Source: Euryarchaeota archaeon UBA556 (GTDB taxonomy: Archaea; Thermoplasmatota; Poseidoniia; Poseidoniales; Thalassarchaeaceae). Taken from it: DNA of 8,939 nt. Position 1 is the stretch's first letter; each line of letters opens with the position of its first letter. Shown here one piece after another: positions 1 to 6,765 of the stretch. The stretch covers positions 1 through 8,939 of the forward strand of contig DADI01000079.1 in NCBI GenBank assembly GCA_002494975.1, read 5' to 3'. Made by a program: the position numbers and the translations under genes. The notes under the pieces were generated by a model that saw nothing but the letters and a program-made list of their open reading frames with translations, was not told the origin of the DNA and ran no database searches.

Positions 1-1872
1 CACTTTGAAGAGCGTGATGGTTTGATTATTGTAGATACTCTTAGAGTAAATGGAACCTACAGCGGGGATGTATCAGGTTCCTTTGGTATAATTCGATATA
101 TTGGAGAAAAAACCTCTCAAGTTAATGCATCAGGGGTTAATTTTGAAGTTAATAAGATAAAAAATGAAAATTGGTTCAATGTTTCATCGTTCTCTAATTT
201 TCCGATTAATGAAGATTTTACTGCTGAACATAATCTGACATATGAGTATACGGTTCCTCAGTCGAATTGGGAGAATCCAACTGTAAGATATTTGTACATT
301 GAAGATAATGGCTCAACTTCTGATGAGTATCCGGAAGTTTCCCCTATTCCAATAGATGTTGAGAGGCCACAAGCTAATTCAATTGATGCGACACCAATAA
401 CTAAGGAAACTGGCGTAGCACCTGAAGTATTATTTTCAGGAGATAAACTTAAAATTTCTAAAAATCTAGATTTCGTACTGTCGGTACTTGTTAAAGATTC
501 AAGAGAGGAAATTATCGATGGCCATACTGTGAAGGTTATTGACTGGGTTGGCGATTATGGAAATGACAGTTATGCATATGGTAGCATAATAAATGAAGGA
601 CTACTATCTGGACTTTTTAATTATGTGAATAGATCTGTTATTGTGGATATGGGATTGGATGTTGATGTTGATTTTTATGAGACTCAGAAACTTGATAAAA
701 TCCGATATCCATCAGTAATTACAGCCGCCGAAAATACACCTCCATCTTTAGAGTTAATCCAATTTAGAGAAGGTTTTTTGTATGCAGAGGGAGGTCTGGC
801 GCACTTGGAGATAACAGTCCTAGATGTTGATAATGATATTATTTCTGTTTATGTAGACTTGTCTAATTTTGGGTTGGGAATCATTGAACTTTCGGATAGA
901 GGGTTCTCAGGAGACGAGGTAATTCACGATAATATTTGGACCGCATTGGTAAATGCAGAAGGTCTTGAATTTGGTAATAAGTCTGTAGATATAGAAATGA
1001 CAGATATTTGGGAAACTATTGCCATAACTAGCAGTATAGAAATACTAAACCCGGCTCCTACTATGTCGTCAATAATCTTCACACCGAGCACGGTTTATCG
1101 TGGCGATATCGTCAATGTTTCTATTGTTGCAGCCGATGCTCATGGTGTTGAATCGATTTCTTTAGAATTAATGAGTTCAGGAGGCGAATCTGTAGATCTG
1201 GTTTTCATAGATTCACAGTGGATTGGTCAGTTTACGGTTCCCAATCAAATGGCTCCTGGAGAAAGGCTAATTCCAATTCGAATGATAGATAATTATGGTT
1301 CATCTAGAATAGTCACGGAATATTCATTAAATGGCGAAGTATTTGAATCTCTATTAAAAATAAAAAATGAAGCACCTATGATAGTTAATTATAGCATTTT
1401 CAAAGATGGCGAATTTTCTAGTGTCGTTCAAGTTCCAATGGATGGTGAACCGATTCCTCAAGTTTTGGAAGTAACTATTAATGATCCAGATGGAATCTCT
1501 TCAGTTCAAGTTAAGATGGGGCGATTAGCACCAATTGGGCAATCTAACGACTGGATTTTGATGAATGATAATGGCCTTGATGGTGATAGAATTTCTGGTG
1601 ATGGAATATATTCTCTAGAAGTTTTTGCACGTTCTAGTTTACCTAATGGTGAGCTTGAAATTTTAGTTAGAGGTACTGATATTTATCTTTCTACAACTCC
1701 TCCTGATGACCAAAGAGTAGTACTTGATTTGGAGAAAATTGATAATAATCCAGTATCTGAAAATTGGATTCTAGAAAACACCTCTTTTCTAATTATTTTA
1801 GGTTTAGTATTCACATTAATTTTATCGGCAGTAGGTGTATTGTTGATTTCTCGTAATTCAGAGTTTGAATAA
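1..1872 (+). CDS. Surface protein with Ig-like modules and C-terminal membrane anchor (5' end outside window)
   Basis: The frame is open from base 1 (it reads H-F-E-E-R-D-G before the first in-frame TTG at 22), so the gene starts upstream and 623 C-terminal residues are visible. The sequence is rich in beta-strand patterns, acidic, and has many N-x-S/T sequons (NVSS, NLTY, NDSY, NRSV, NVSI), as expected for an exported glycosylated archaeal protein. From about residue 247 there are three Ig-like stretches, each opening near a proline (PPSLEL, NPAPTM, EAPMIV). Two carry an Asp/Gly-rich loop: SDRGFSGDEVIHDNIW at about 298-313 and NDNGLDGDRISGDGIYS at 522-538. The second resembles loops common in secreted choice-of-anchor and Ig-like proteins and may bind calcium (inference). 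A hydrophobic helix at about 596-616 followed by a short tail (SRNSEFE) anchors the C terminus. No enzymatic motif was found. The role is probably structural or adhesive, but the specific function is unknown. Confidence 0.8.
   Translation, partial: HFEERDGLIIVDTLRVNGTYSGDVSGSFGIIRYIGEKTSQVNASGVNFEVNKIKNENWFNVSSFSNFPINEDFTAEHNLTYEYTVPQSNWENPTVRYLYIEDNGSTSDEYPEVSPIPIDVERPQANSIDATPITKETGVAPEVLFSGDKLKISKNLDFVLSVLVKDSREEIIDGHTVKVIDWVGDYGNDSYAYGSIINEGLLSGLFNYVNRSVIVDMGLDVDVDFYETQKLDKIRYPSVITAAENTPPSLELIQFREGFLYAEGGLAHLEITVLDVDNDIISVYVDLSNFGLGIIELSDRGFSGDEVIHDNIWTALVNAEGLEFGNKSVDIEMTDIWETIAITSSIEILNPAPTMSSIIFTPSTVYRGDIVNVSIVAADAHGVESISLELMSSGGESVDLVFIDSQWIGQFTVPNQMAPGERLIPIRMIDNYGSSRIVTEYSLNGEVFESLLKIKNEAPMIVNYSIFKDGEFSSVVQVPMDGEPIPQVLEVTINDPDGISSVQVKMGRLAPIGQSNDWILMNDNGLDGDRISGDGIYSLEVFARSSLPNGELEILVRGTDIYLSTTPPDDQRVVLDLEKIDNNPVSENWILENTSFLIILGLVFTLILSAVGVLLISRNSEFE
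739..1734 (+). repeat. Three tandem Ig-like modules within the surface protein
   Basis: These are protein-level, degenerate repeats; I see no DNA-level repetition. The modules run roughly 739-1047, 1048-1368 and 1369-1734. The shared pattern is a proline-containing entry, a strand ending in an Asp/Gly turn (VDNDI, ADAHGVESI, NDPDGISSV), a short strand, then a D-x-W or DG-IY hairpin (DNIWTA, DSQWIGQF, GDGIYSLEV). Boundaries are approximate. The middle module lacks the Asp-rich loop found in the other two. Confidence 0.5.
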
Positions 1873-1874
1873 AT

Positions 1875-1949
1875 TGGTACGAGTGCCGGGATTTGAACCC
1901 GGGTTCAGGCGTTGGCAACGCCCGGTGATAACCACTACACTACACTCGT
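1875..1949 (-). tRNA. tRNA-Gly (anticodon GCC), CCA encoded
   Basis: The minus strand folds into a full cloverleaf. The acceptor is ACGAGTG paired with CACTCGT. The D arm starts GTG and ends CAC, with a GTGG-type loop. The anticodon stem GGGCG/CGCCT closes the loop TTGCCAA, giving anticodon GCC at 1916-1914. The variable loop is GAAC and the T arm is CCGGG-TTCAAAT-CCCGG. The discriminator is A (base 1878), followed by a genomically encoded CCA (1877-1875). The C2:G71 pair and C35/C36 fit glycine identity. The first pair is A1:U72 rather than the usual G1:C72, and T1950 could extend the stem against A73. No intron is visible. The gene lies 29 bases downstream of the ArsC-like gene on the same strand, so it may be co-transcribed. 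Alternatively it may use a weak A/T-rich element around 1974-1983. Its 3' end is 2 bases from the stop of the convergent surface-protein gene. Confidence 0.95.
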
Positions 1950-1978
1950 ATGTATATTGGGAAACCTGAGTCACTTTT

Positions 1979-2356
1979 CTACGCGTCGGTCTGAGTTTGA
2001 GACAATTGCTGTAATAATGATTGTATTTTTTTTCTAGTTTTTCTGTAGAAATCGATTGACTTTCCAAAAGGGTCTTCTAACCCCCAATCTTCTGAAATTA
2101 CTAAATTTGGGCATTTAACACCACAACCCATACTAATTATTTTATTGAATGATTCTGCGTTTATATTATCTATAGATTTTGGATATTGATTCTTAATTTC
2201 AATTCCCAATTCTTCGATAACTAATATTGCATTTTTTGCTATTTTTTGGCCAGGATTTGTGCCTGCAGATTGTGCTTCAAAACCCATATCTTTCGCTAAA
2301 GATTCAGCCATTTGGCTTCTACATGTGTTCCCCACACATACGAATAGAAGTTTCAT
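1979..2356 (-). CDS. arsC: ArsC-like arsenate reductase / low-molecular-weight protein phosphatase family
   Basis: A 125-residue cytosolic protein of the LMW-phosphatase fold. The N-terminal phosphate-binding loop C7-V-G-N-T-C-R13-S14 is the CX5R catalytic motif and follows the opening strand MKLLFV, as in family members. Later motifs SAGTNPG (30-36), MGCGVKCP (76-83) and EDWGLEDPFGK (89-99) fit the thioredoxin-coupled arsenate reductase branch. There C7 would attack the oxyanion, with C78 and C82 as candidate relay cysteines, and D95 of the D-P pair is the general acid in phosphatase relatives. The reaction would be arsenate to arsenite, although tyrosine-phosphatase activity cannot be excluded. 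The ATG at 2356 is preferred over an upstream in-frame TTG at 2368, because the family begins right at the first strand. No arsenite pump or ArsR lies nearby, so this is not a classical ars operon. It precedes tRNA-Gly on the same strand. Confidence 0.8.
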   Translation of the reverse strand: MKLLFVCVGNTCRSQMAESLAKDMGFEAQSAGTNPGQKIAKNAILVIEELGIEIKNQYPKSIDNINAESFNKIISMGCGVKCPNLVISEDWGLEDPFGKSIDFYRKTRKKIQSLLQQLSQTQTDA

Positions 2357-2378
2357 GTTAATATACAAATTGTTTCGC

Positions 2379-2391
2379 TTAATTAAATAAA
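2379..2391 (-). promoter_or_regulatory. Candidate TATA element in the divergent arsC/mrp spacer
   Basis: On the minus strand this reads TTTATTTAATTAA, an A/T block resembling an archaeal TATA box, centred about 30 bases upstream of the ArsC-like ATG. Initiation about 25 bases downstream would give a nearly leaderless transcript. The TTAATTAA core (2379-2386) is palindromic, so it could also serve the mrp gene in the other direction with a leader of about 55 bases. The rest of the 112-base spacer (2357-2468) shows no RNA gene or ORF that I recognise. There is no clear Shine-Dalgarno sequence before the mrp ATG. Confidence 0.3.
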
Positions 2392-2468
2392 CTACAATAG
2401 TTTCTTGCGAATAATGTAGAAGTAATGTTAACTAGGGTTGAAGTATCATTTACTCTGCCCATTAATTA

Positions 2469-3482
2469 ATGTCCGATGTTCCAATTCGTCATCATCAAGG
2501 TAGTTCTGAGCAAAATGAAGAGAAACCAGAGGCATCATCTGAACAAAAAGCTCAGATGGAACAAGCATATCAACAGATGCAGAGGAAACTTAGAATTAAT
2601 AAAATTGACGAAGATATTAAACATAAAATCATGGTATTATCAGGTAAAGGAGGAGTTGGTAAATCTACTGTTGCCACCGGCCTAGCCTTATCTTTAGCAC
2701 GTATGGGTAAAAAAGTAGGCATTATGGATATTGACATAACCGGTCCAAATGTTCCCAAGATGCTTGGTTTAGAAGGAACTGATTTACATGTTGAGAATGG
2801 AAGAATACATCCAGCAATCGGTGCCCATGGGATAAAAGTAATTTCTATGGCTTTCCTAATTGAAGATCCTGATAAGCCCGTAATTTGGCGTGGTCCAATA
2901 AAATTAGGAGCAATTAATCAATTCATCGGCGATGTTGAGTGGGGTGAATTAGACGCATTAATCATAGATTTCCCTCCGGGTACTAGTGATGAGCCTTTGA
3001 CCGTATCTCAAAGTCTCCCAACAATCGATGGAGTGGTGATTGTAACCACTCCTCAAGAAGTTGCACTCTTAGATAGTCGCAAGTCAATAAATTTCGCTAA
3101 AACAATTTCAATTCCTGTAATTGGTGTGGTAGAAAATATGAGTGGCTATACCATTAAAGGAGAAACAGAACCAAATACAAAAATTGCAATTCACGGGCCT
3201 AGCGGCAGTTTAATTGAGACTAATTCCGATAGTGAGGGTAATTGGTCAATTACTCTTGATGTGTTCAAGAGCGGAGGCGGAGAAGATGCGGCAGGAAATC
3301 TTTCAGTGCCATTCTTAGGATCTTTACCTTTTGACCCCGGAATTGTTCGCGGCGGAGATGATGGTGTTCACCGAATTGTTGCCGAGCCCAGTGGGGCTAC
3401 GGCTCAAGCCTTTGATAAAATAGTAGAAAAGGTCATTGAAACATTAGAAAAGCCTAGCAGTCCAACAGTTCGCATATCTTAG
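2469..3482 (+). CDS. mrp: Mrp/ApbC-family P-loop ATPase (Fe-S carrier type), lacking the CxxC motif
   Basis: A 337-residue SIMIBI-class ATPase of the Mrp/NBP35 family, whose members carry and transfer Fe-S clusters in the cytosol. Residues 1-50 form a polar, Gln/Glu-rich tail. The deviant Walker A is SGKGGVGKST (58-67). MDIDITGPNVPKMLG (86-100), WRGPIK (140-145), LIIDFPPGTSDE (164-175), TTPQEVAL (193-200) and VENMSG (221-226) are all classical Mrp signatures. The C-terminal part (VPFLGSLPFDP, 280-290) is also typical. The anomaly is between ENMSG and GGGE (227-268). Relatives have roughly 16 residues there, including the CxxC that bridges the dimer and holds the cluster. Here there are 42 residues with no cysteine, and the whole protein has none. 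ATP binding should be preserved, but cluster binding through the usual ligands is not possible. The next gene begins 28 bases downstream, so the two may form an operon. Confidence is high for the family and low for the Fe-S carrier role. Confidence 0.92.
   Translation: MSDVPIRHHQGSSEQNEEKPEASSEQKAQMEQAYQQMQRKLRINKIDEDIKHKIMVLSGKGGVGKSTVATGLALSLARMGKKVGIMDIDITGPNVPKMLGLEGTDLHVENGRIHPAIGAHGIKVISMAFLIEDPDKPVIWRGPIKLGAINQFIGDVEWGELDALIIDFPPGTSDEPLTVSQSLPTIDGVVIVTTPQEVALLDSRKSINFAKTISIPVIGVVENMSGYTIKGETEPNTKIAIHGPSGSLIETNSDSEGNWSITLDVFKSGGGEDAAGNLSVPFLGSLPFDPGIVRGGDDGVHRIVAEPSGATAQAFDKIVEKVIETLEKPSSPTVRIS
3147..3272 (+). other. Ig-like (Big_6-type) insert replacing the CxxC segment of Mrp
   Basis: This covers Mrp residues 227-268. 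The core at 229-264 contains G-E-T-E-P-N-T-K-I, then GPSGSLIET, then SDSEGNWSITL. From memory this closely follows the repeat signature of bacterial Ig-like domains in surface proteins (G-t-a-e-P-g-a-t-V ... G ... t ... D-a-d-G-n-W-s-v-t-l). It is only about a third of a full Ig domain, so it may form a beta-hairpin extension rather than an independent fold. Reading frame and local composition match the flanking gene, which argues against a sequencing artefact. Confidence 0.6.
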
Positions 3483-3510
3483 AGTCTTATCTCATCTAAG
3501 GGTCAATTTG

Positions 3511-5640
3511 ATGATGGTGTTCCATCTCGGACATATTGATAGTATGGCTGTAGGGACTAGCATCTATCTAACTTGGATTACCAGTGCTATAGTAATAAGC
3601 ATAGCACTAATGCCTTTTTTTAAACCAGATTATGCTAAAATACGTATGTCTGGCTTTGTTGATATGTTTAGAAGATACTGGGCACATATGATAGTAGTGT
3701 TTTCAGTTTATTTATGGAAAGATATACTTGACCAATTAGACAGGATTCTTATGGCAAATACTCAACTTGACATGACCCCATATGTCTATGCAATCGAAGG
3801 TGACATAGTTTTATGGATTCAAGAATCATTAAGCAATTCGATATTATCTGTAGGTCTAACTCATTTTTATGTTATGGGATTTATGGCAGTAACGTTCTCA
3901 TCTTTCGTTTATCCGATATTTTTTGATGACCGATATATGGCAGATAGAGTATCATTATCTATGTTTTGGGTGTATATCTTAGCTATACCATTTTATTTAT
4001 TTTTCAATGTGAGGGTGACAGGTAATTATATCCCCGGAATGGAAACAATAGCGTATGACTTAACTCCTGAAATTCATAATTGGTTTATCCAAATAGACCC
4101 ATTTACTAATGGGATGCCTAGTTTACATATTGGGCTTCCATTTGCAATATGGCTGACTATGGAAAGATGGGATTCAGATGAGAGGTGGTTACGCTATCGA
4201 AGATTATTATTACTATTTATCACAATCACAGCATTCACAATTTTATATCTTGGAATACATTGGGTTTCAGACATAATAGGTGGAATTTTAGTAGCAGTAA
4301 TTGCTGTTGAAATAACTTCAAAGACACATAAACCTATTTGGCAGTTTGCAGATGAACGTCTGTTTTCCCGAAGATTAGCACGTGCTATTGATGATCCCAA
4401 GAAGTGGTTTTCTGAGAGTTGGGTTTTAGTTAAAAGTGTATTTCAACCACTTCAGAAACCTAGTTCTAGCCAAACTAAGGCATTTATTGCGGTTCTATTG
4501 ATATTAACTAGTAGTGTGTTATTATGGGATGCTACTCATCAAGATTTCCCTATTGAAGGGGTCAATCCAACCAAATCCGCTGGTTCTGAGGGTTGGGTCG
4601 TTGGAGTCGAAGAAATTAATGATGAAGTCAAAATCAAACTTTGGAATGTTAGTACCCAGAATGAGAAACTTATATCTGGTATAAATTGGATTAATCCTCC
4701 TAGTATTGAATTATCTAATAATAGTCTAGTATTATTTGATAATTCACATTTAGATTATTTTAATTTGGATAATATCTCTTCGGACGTAATAGAACCAATA
4801 TTTAGTATTCAAGAAGAAATGAATTTACAACAGGTATCAATCGGTCAAAATACTAATGGTAATCCGTTTTTAGTTTTAGTTAAAAATAGTACAATCGAAA
4901 TAATAGATGTTTTTACAAGTCAAATATTAATTTCAAATGAAATTAATAATTTAACTACGATTGAGGCATCTGATTCCTTCATTGCTTCTGCATTTAACAC
5001 TGAAAATGGTCCAATTATCAACGTCACGACATTATTCAATCCAAATGGTTTCAGATCTAATATAATTATTGAAAGATTTTCTAACGATCTGAATGATGAA
5101 TATTTGGAAGGATTATTTGAAGTCCCTGTTGATTATAACAATTCTACAATCTTAGATATAGAAATGGATGGTAATTTTCTTGTTGCGTTAGTTGACATCG
5201 GACCATTGAACCGTCTTATCTTAATAGATTTGTTAAGCGGAAAGCAGGAAATGATTTCCAATCCACTTTGGCCTGCTGAATCCCCAAGTATTGATGGTAA
5301 CAACATAGCATTTTTACAAAGACCAATATCAGGGTCTGATTCTAATTTCGATCCTCTTGAATATAATCGAGAAGTATTCCTATGGGATATTATGGGCAGC
5401 AATGAATGGGTTCAGATTACTCATGATGATTTTAATCAATATAATCCATATATGCTGAGTGATGGTATTACTTGGATTACAATCGATGAAGATGGGAACT
5501 CTGAATTAGTAATCTATTCGTTAGAAAAAACTTTTGAGGAGTACTCTTCAGTTGTTTTACAATCTGCAATTGTAATGCTTATACCATTGTTATTAGTTTG
5601 GTCTCATCAATCAGCTTTAGAAAGAAGATCAGAATATTAA
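3511..5640 (+). CDS. PAP2/Aur1-like membrane phosphotransferase fused to a beta-propeller-like domain
   Basis: A 709-residue membrane protein. The N-terminal part (about 1-270) has some seven hydrophobic segments. It contains the PAP2 superfamily motifs in the Aur1/inositol-phosphotransferase style: NGMPSLH (200-206, catalytic His206) and LGIHWVSD (247-254, His250 and Asp254). Such enzymes move a phosphate-containing head group on lipids or hydrolyse lipid phosphates, with the active site facing outward. A basic loop (about 270-322, with ERLFSRRLAR) suggests a cytoplasmic stretch. A helix at 323-339 then leads to about 340 residues of repeated beta-strand pattern, including IKLWNVST, LILIDLLSG, VFLWDIMG, ITHDDFNQYNP and DEDGNSELVIYSL, resembling TolB/WD-type propeller blades. 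A final helix at 682-697 ends in a basic tail. The predicted topology puts the propeller on the same outer face as the active site. The ATG at 3511 is chosen; 3514 and 3544 are alternatives. The substrate is unknown; archaeal lipid head groups are an inference. Confidence 0.75.
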   Translation: MMVFHLGHIDSMAVGTSIYLTWITSAIVISIALMPFFKPDYAKIRMSGFVDMFRRYWAHMIVVFSVYLWKDILDQLDRILMANTQLDMTPYVYAIEGDIVLWIQESLSNSILSVGLTHFYVMGFMAVTFSSFVYPIFFDDRYMADRVSLSMFWVYILAIPFYLFFNVRVTGNYIPGMETIAYDLTPEIHNWFIQIDPFTNGMPSLHIGLPFAIWLTMERWDSDERWLRYRRLLLLFITITAFTILYLGIHWVSDIIGGILVAVIAVEITSKTHKPIWQFADERLFSRRLARAIDDPKKWFSESWVLVKSVFQPLQKPSSSQTKAFIAVLLILTSSVLLWDATHQDFPIEGVNPTKSAGSEGWVVGVEEINDEVKIKLWNVSTQNEKLISGINWINPPSIELSNNSLVLFDNSHLDYFNLDNISSDVIEPIFSIQEEMNLQQVSIGQNTNGNPFLVLVKNSTIEIIDVFTSQILISNEINNLTTIEASDSFIASAFNTENGPIINVTTLFNPNGFRSNIIIERFSNDLNDEYLEGLFEVPVDYNNSTILDIEMDGNFLVALVDIGPLNRLILIDLLSGKQEMISNPLWPAESPSIDGNNIAFLQRPISGSDSNFDPLEYNREVFLWDIMGSNEWVQITHDDFNQYNPYMLSDGITWITIDEDGNSELVIYSLEKTFEEYSSVVLQSAIVMLIPLLLVWSHQSALERRSEY

Positions 5641-6746
5641 AGTTCGGCATATCTGAACATTTCGTCTAAAGAAAACTTGGCTTTTTCTATTATTTTTTGG
5701 TCTAATTCAATAATTTGTTCAGCACGTGGTTCTCTTAGAGCTTGTAAAATATCTTCTAATAACGTTGCTTTCATATGCCTACACATAACACAAGTTCCCA
5801 TAATGTTCAATTTTTGTTTTGTTTCTGCCATGACTCTATCTGCAGTCCCACATTCCGTAATTAGCATAATGTCGGTCATCCCTTCTTGGCCTAATCTTAT
5901 TGATTCTTTAATCAATACTTCACTACTTCCAATTATATCACTTTCTTCTAAAACATCTGCTGCACATTCTGGATGACTTAAAACTTGTAAGTCAATTCCG
6001 ATATTTTTAGCTCTTTCCTTCCATGATAATACTTTTTCTCCAGTGAACAGTGCATGAACTTCACAGACTCCGTCATAGATTATAACTTCCTTCTTACCTC
6101 TAAGAGAATTTTGTAAATGCTCGCCCATGAACTTATCAGGTACAAAAATCAATTTATTACCCGGTAAGTTTTCACATATTTTCAAGTAATTACTACTAGT
6201 TACACACACATCAACTTCTGCTTTTACTTCTGCGGTAGTATTGATATAACAAGCTACGGGGACTCCAGGATATTTTTCTCTTAAATCCCTTACATCTTGA
6301 GCCGTAATACTTTCAGATAGAGAACATCCAGCTTCAGGTGAAGGGTGTAAAACTAGCTTATCTGGACTTAATATTTTAGCAGTTTCCGCCATAAATCTCA
6401 CACTTGAAAATAAGATTATTTGTTGTTCTGCATCTCTAGCAGATTTAGATAATGAGTAACTATCTGATACCTCATCGGCTACACCATATACTATGTCGGG
6501 TGTTTGATATGAATGAGCTATCAAGTAGACATCCTTTTCTTTCTTTAATTGATTTATCTCTAATGTGTAAGGTGCTATTGTCTTACAGTGTTCAACAGTC
6601 CATCTTTTAGGTTGTCTAATTACTTCACTTAGCCTAATAGCCTCTTCTTCGAGTTGTTGTTCTGAGAATACTTTGGGCACTATTTTCCCACGCGGATTAG
6701 GTGCTAACGGTAGGTCCATAGACATACTAATACAGTCATTGGTCAT
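5637..6746 (-). CDS. nadA: Quinolinate synthase (NadA)
   Basis: A 369-residue cytosolic [4Fe-4S] enzyme that condenses iminoaspartate with dihydroxyacetone phosphate to quinolinate in de novo NAD synthesis. Family motifs occur in order: AHSYQ (77-81), DSYSLSKSA (95-103), SVRFMAETAKIL (115-126), AGCSL (139-143), YINTTAEVKA (167-176), TSSN (183-186), FVPDKFMG (201-208), DGVCEVH (225-231), HPEC (258-261) and CVMCRHMK (319-326). The likely cluster ligands are C141, C228 and C322. Relative to short archaeal NadA proteins there are about 45-50 extra N-terminal residues of unknown role. The ATG at 6746 is supported by GAGG six bases upstream and an in-frame TGA at 6761-6759, which prevents extension. 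The stop interlocks with that of the convergent membrane-protein gene. No nadB or nadC is in the window. Confidence 0.95.
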   Translation of the reverse strand: MTNDCISMSMDLPLAPNPRGKIVPKVFSEQQLEEEAIRLSEVIRQPKRWTVEHCKTIAPYTLEINQLKKEKDVYLIAHSYQTPDIVYGVADEVSDSYSLSKSARDAEQQIILFSSVRFMAETAKILSPDKLVLHPSPEAGCSLSESITAQDVRDLREKYPGVPVACYINTTAEVKAEVDVCVTSSNYLKICENLPGNKLIFVPDKFMGEHLQNSLRGKKEVIIYDGVCEVHALFTGEKVLSWKERAKNIGIDLQVLSHPECAADVLEESDIIGSSEVLIKESIRLGQEGMTDIMLITECGTADRVMAETKQKLNIMGTCVMCRHMKATLLEDILQALREPRAEQIIELDQKIIEKAKFSLDEMFRYAEL

Positions 6747-6751
6747 GTTTA

Positions 6752-6757
6752 ACCTCT
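6752..6757 (-). promoter_or_regulatory. Ribosome binding site of nadA
   Basis: On the minus strand AGAGGT lies just upstream of the nadA ATG, with six bases (TTAAAC) between GAGG and the start codon. This is good Shine-Dalgarno spacing and fixes the ATG at 6746 as the start. It also implies a leadered transcript starting inside the divergent bud32 coding region. Confidence 0.6.
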
Positions 6758-6765
6758 TTCAAGGT

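Noticed and set aside
1875..1980. tRNA-Gly as an integration site for a mobile element
   Set aside because: No integrase, no direct repeat of the tRNA 3' end, and ordinary chromosomal genes on both sides.
1858..2067. Minus-strand 69-codon frame across the tRNA and the arsC 3' end
   Set aside because: It reads through the tRNA-Gly gene in another frame and has no recognisable protein pattern.
2357..2368. TTG start for the ArsC-like gene, adding four residues
   Set aside because: The ATG at 2356 begins exactly at the family's first beta-strand, and the TTG would leave almost no room after the candidate TATA element.
2357..2468. A small RNA or riboswitch in the largest spacer
   Set aside because: A/T-rich with no convincing stem-loop or conserved motif; only a candidate TATA element could be argued.
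2570..2758. Minus-strand frame inside mrp
   Set aside because: It is a shadow of the strongly conserved Walker A region on the plus strand.
4194..5402. Minus-strand frames at 4194-4400 and 5133-5402 inside the PAP2-propeller gene
   Set aside because: No start context or family motif; the plus-strand frame is continuous and makes sense.
5677..5976. Plus-strand 99-codon frame inside nadA
   Set aside because: It is antisense to conserved NadA motifs, and the hydrophobic translation is a typical antisense shadow.
6673..6765. Upstream extension of bud32 from a TTG at 6673
   Set aside because: It lies antisense within nadA, has no kinase-like sequence, and in-frame ATGs lie closer to the conserved N lobe.
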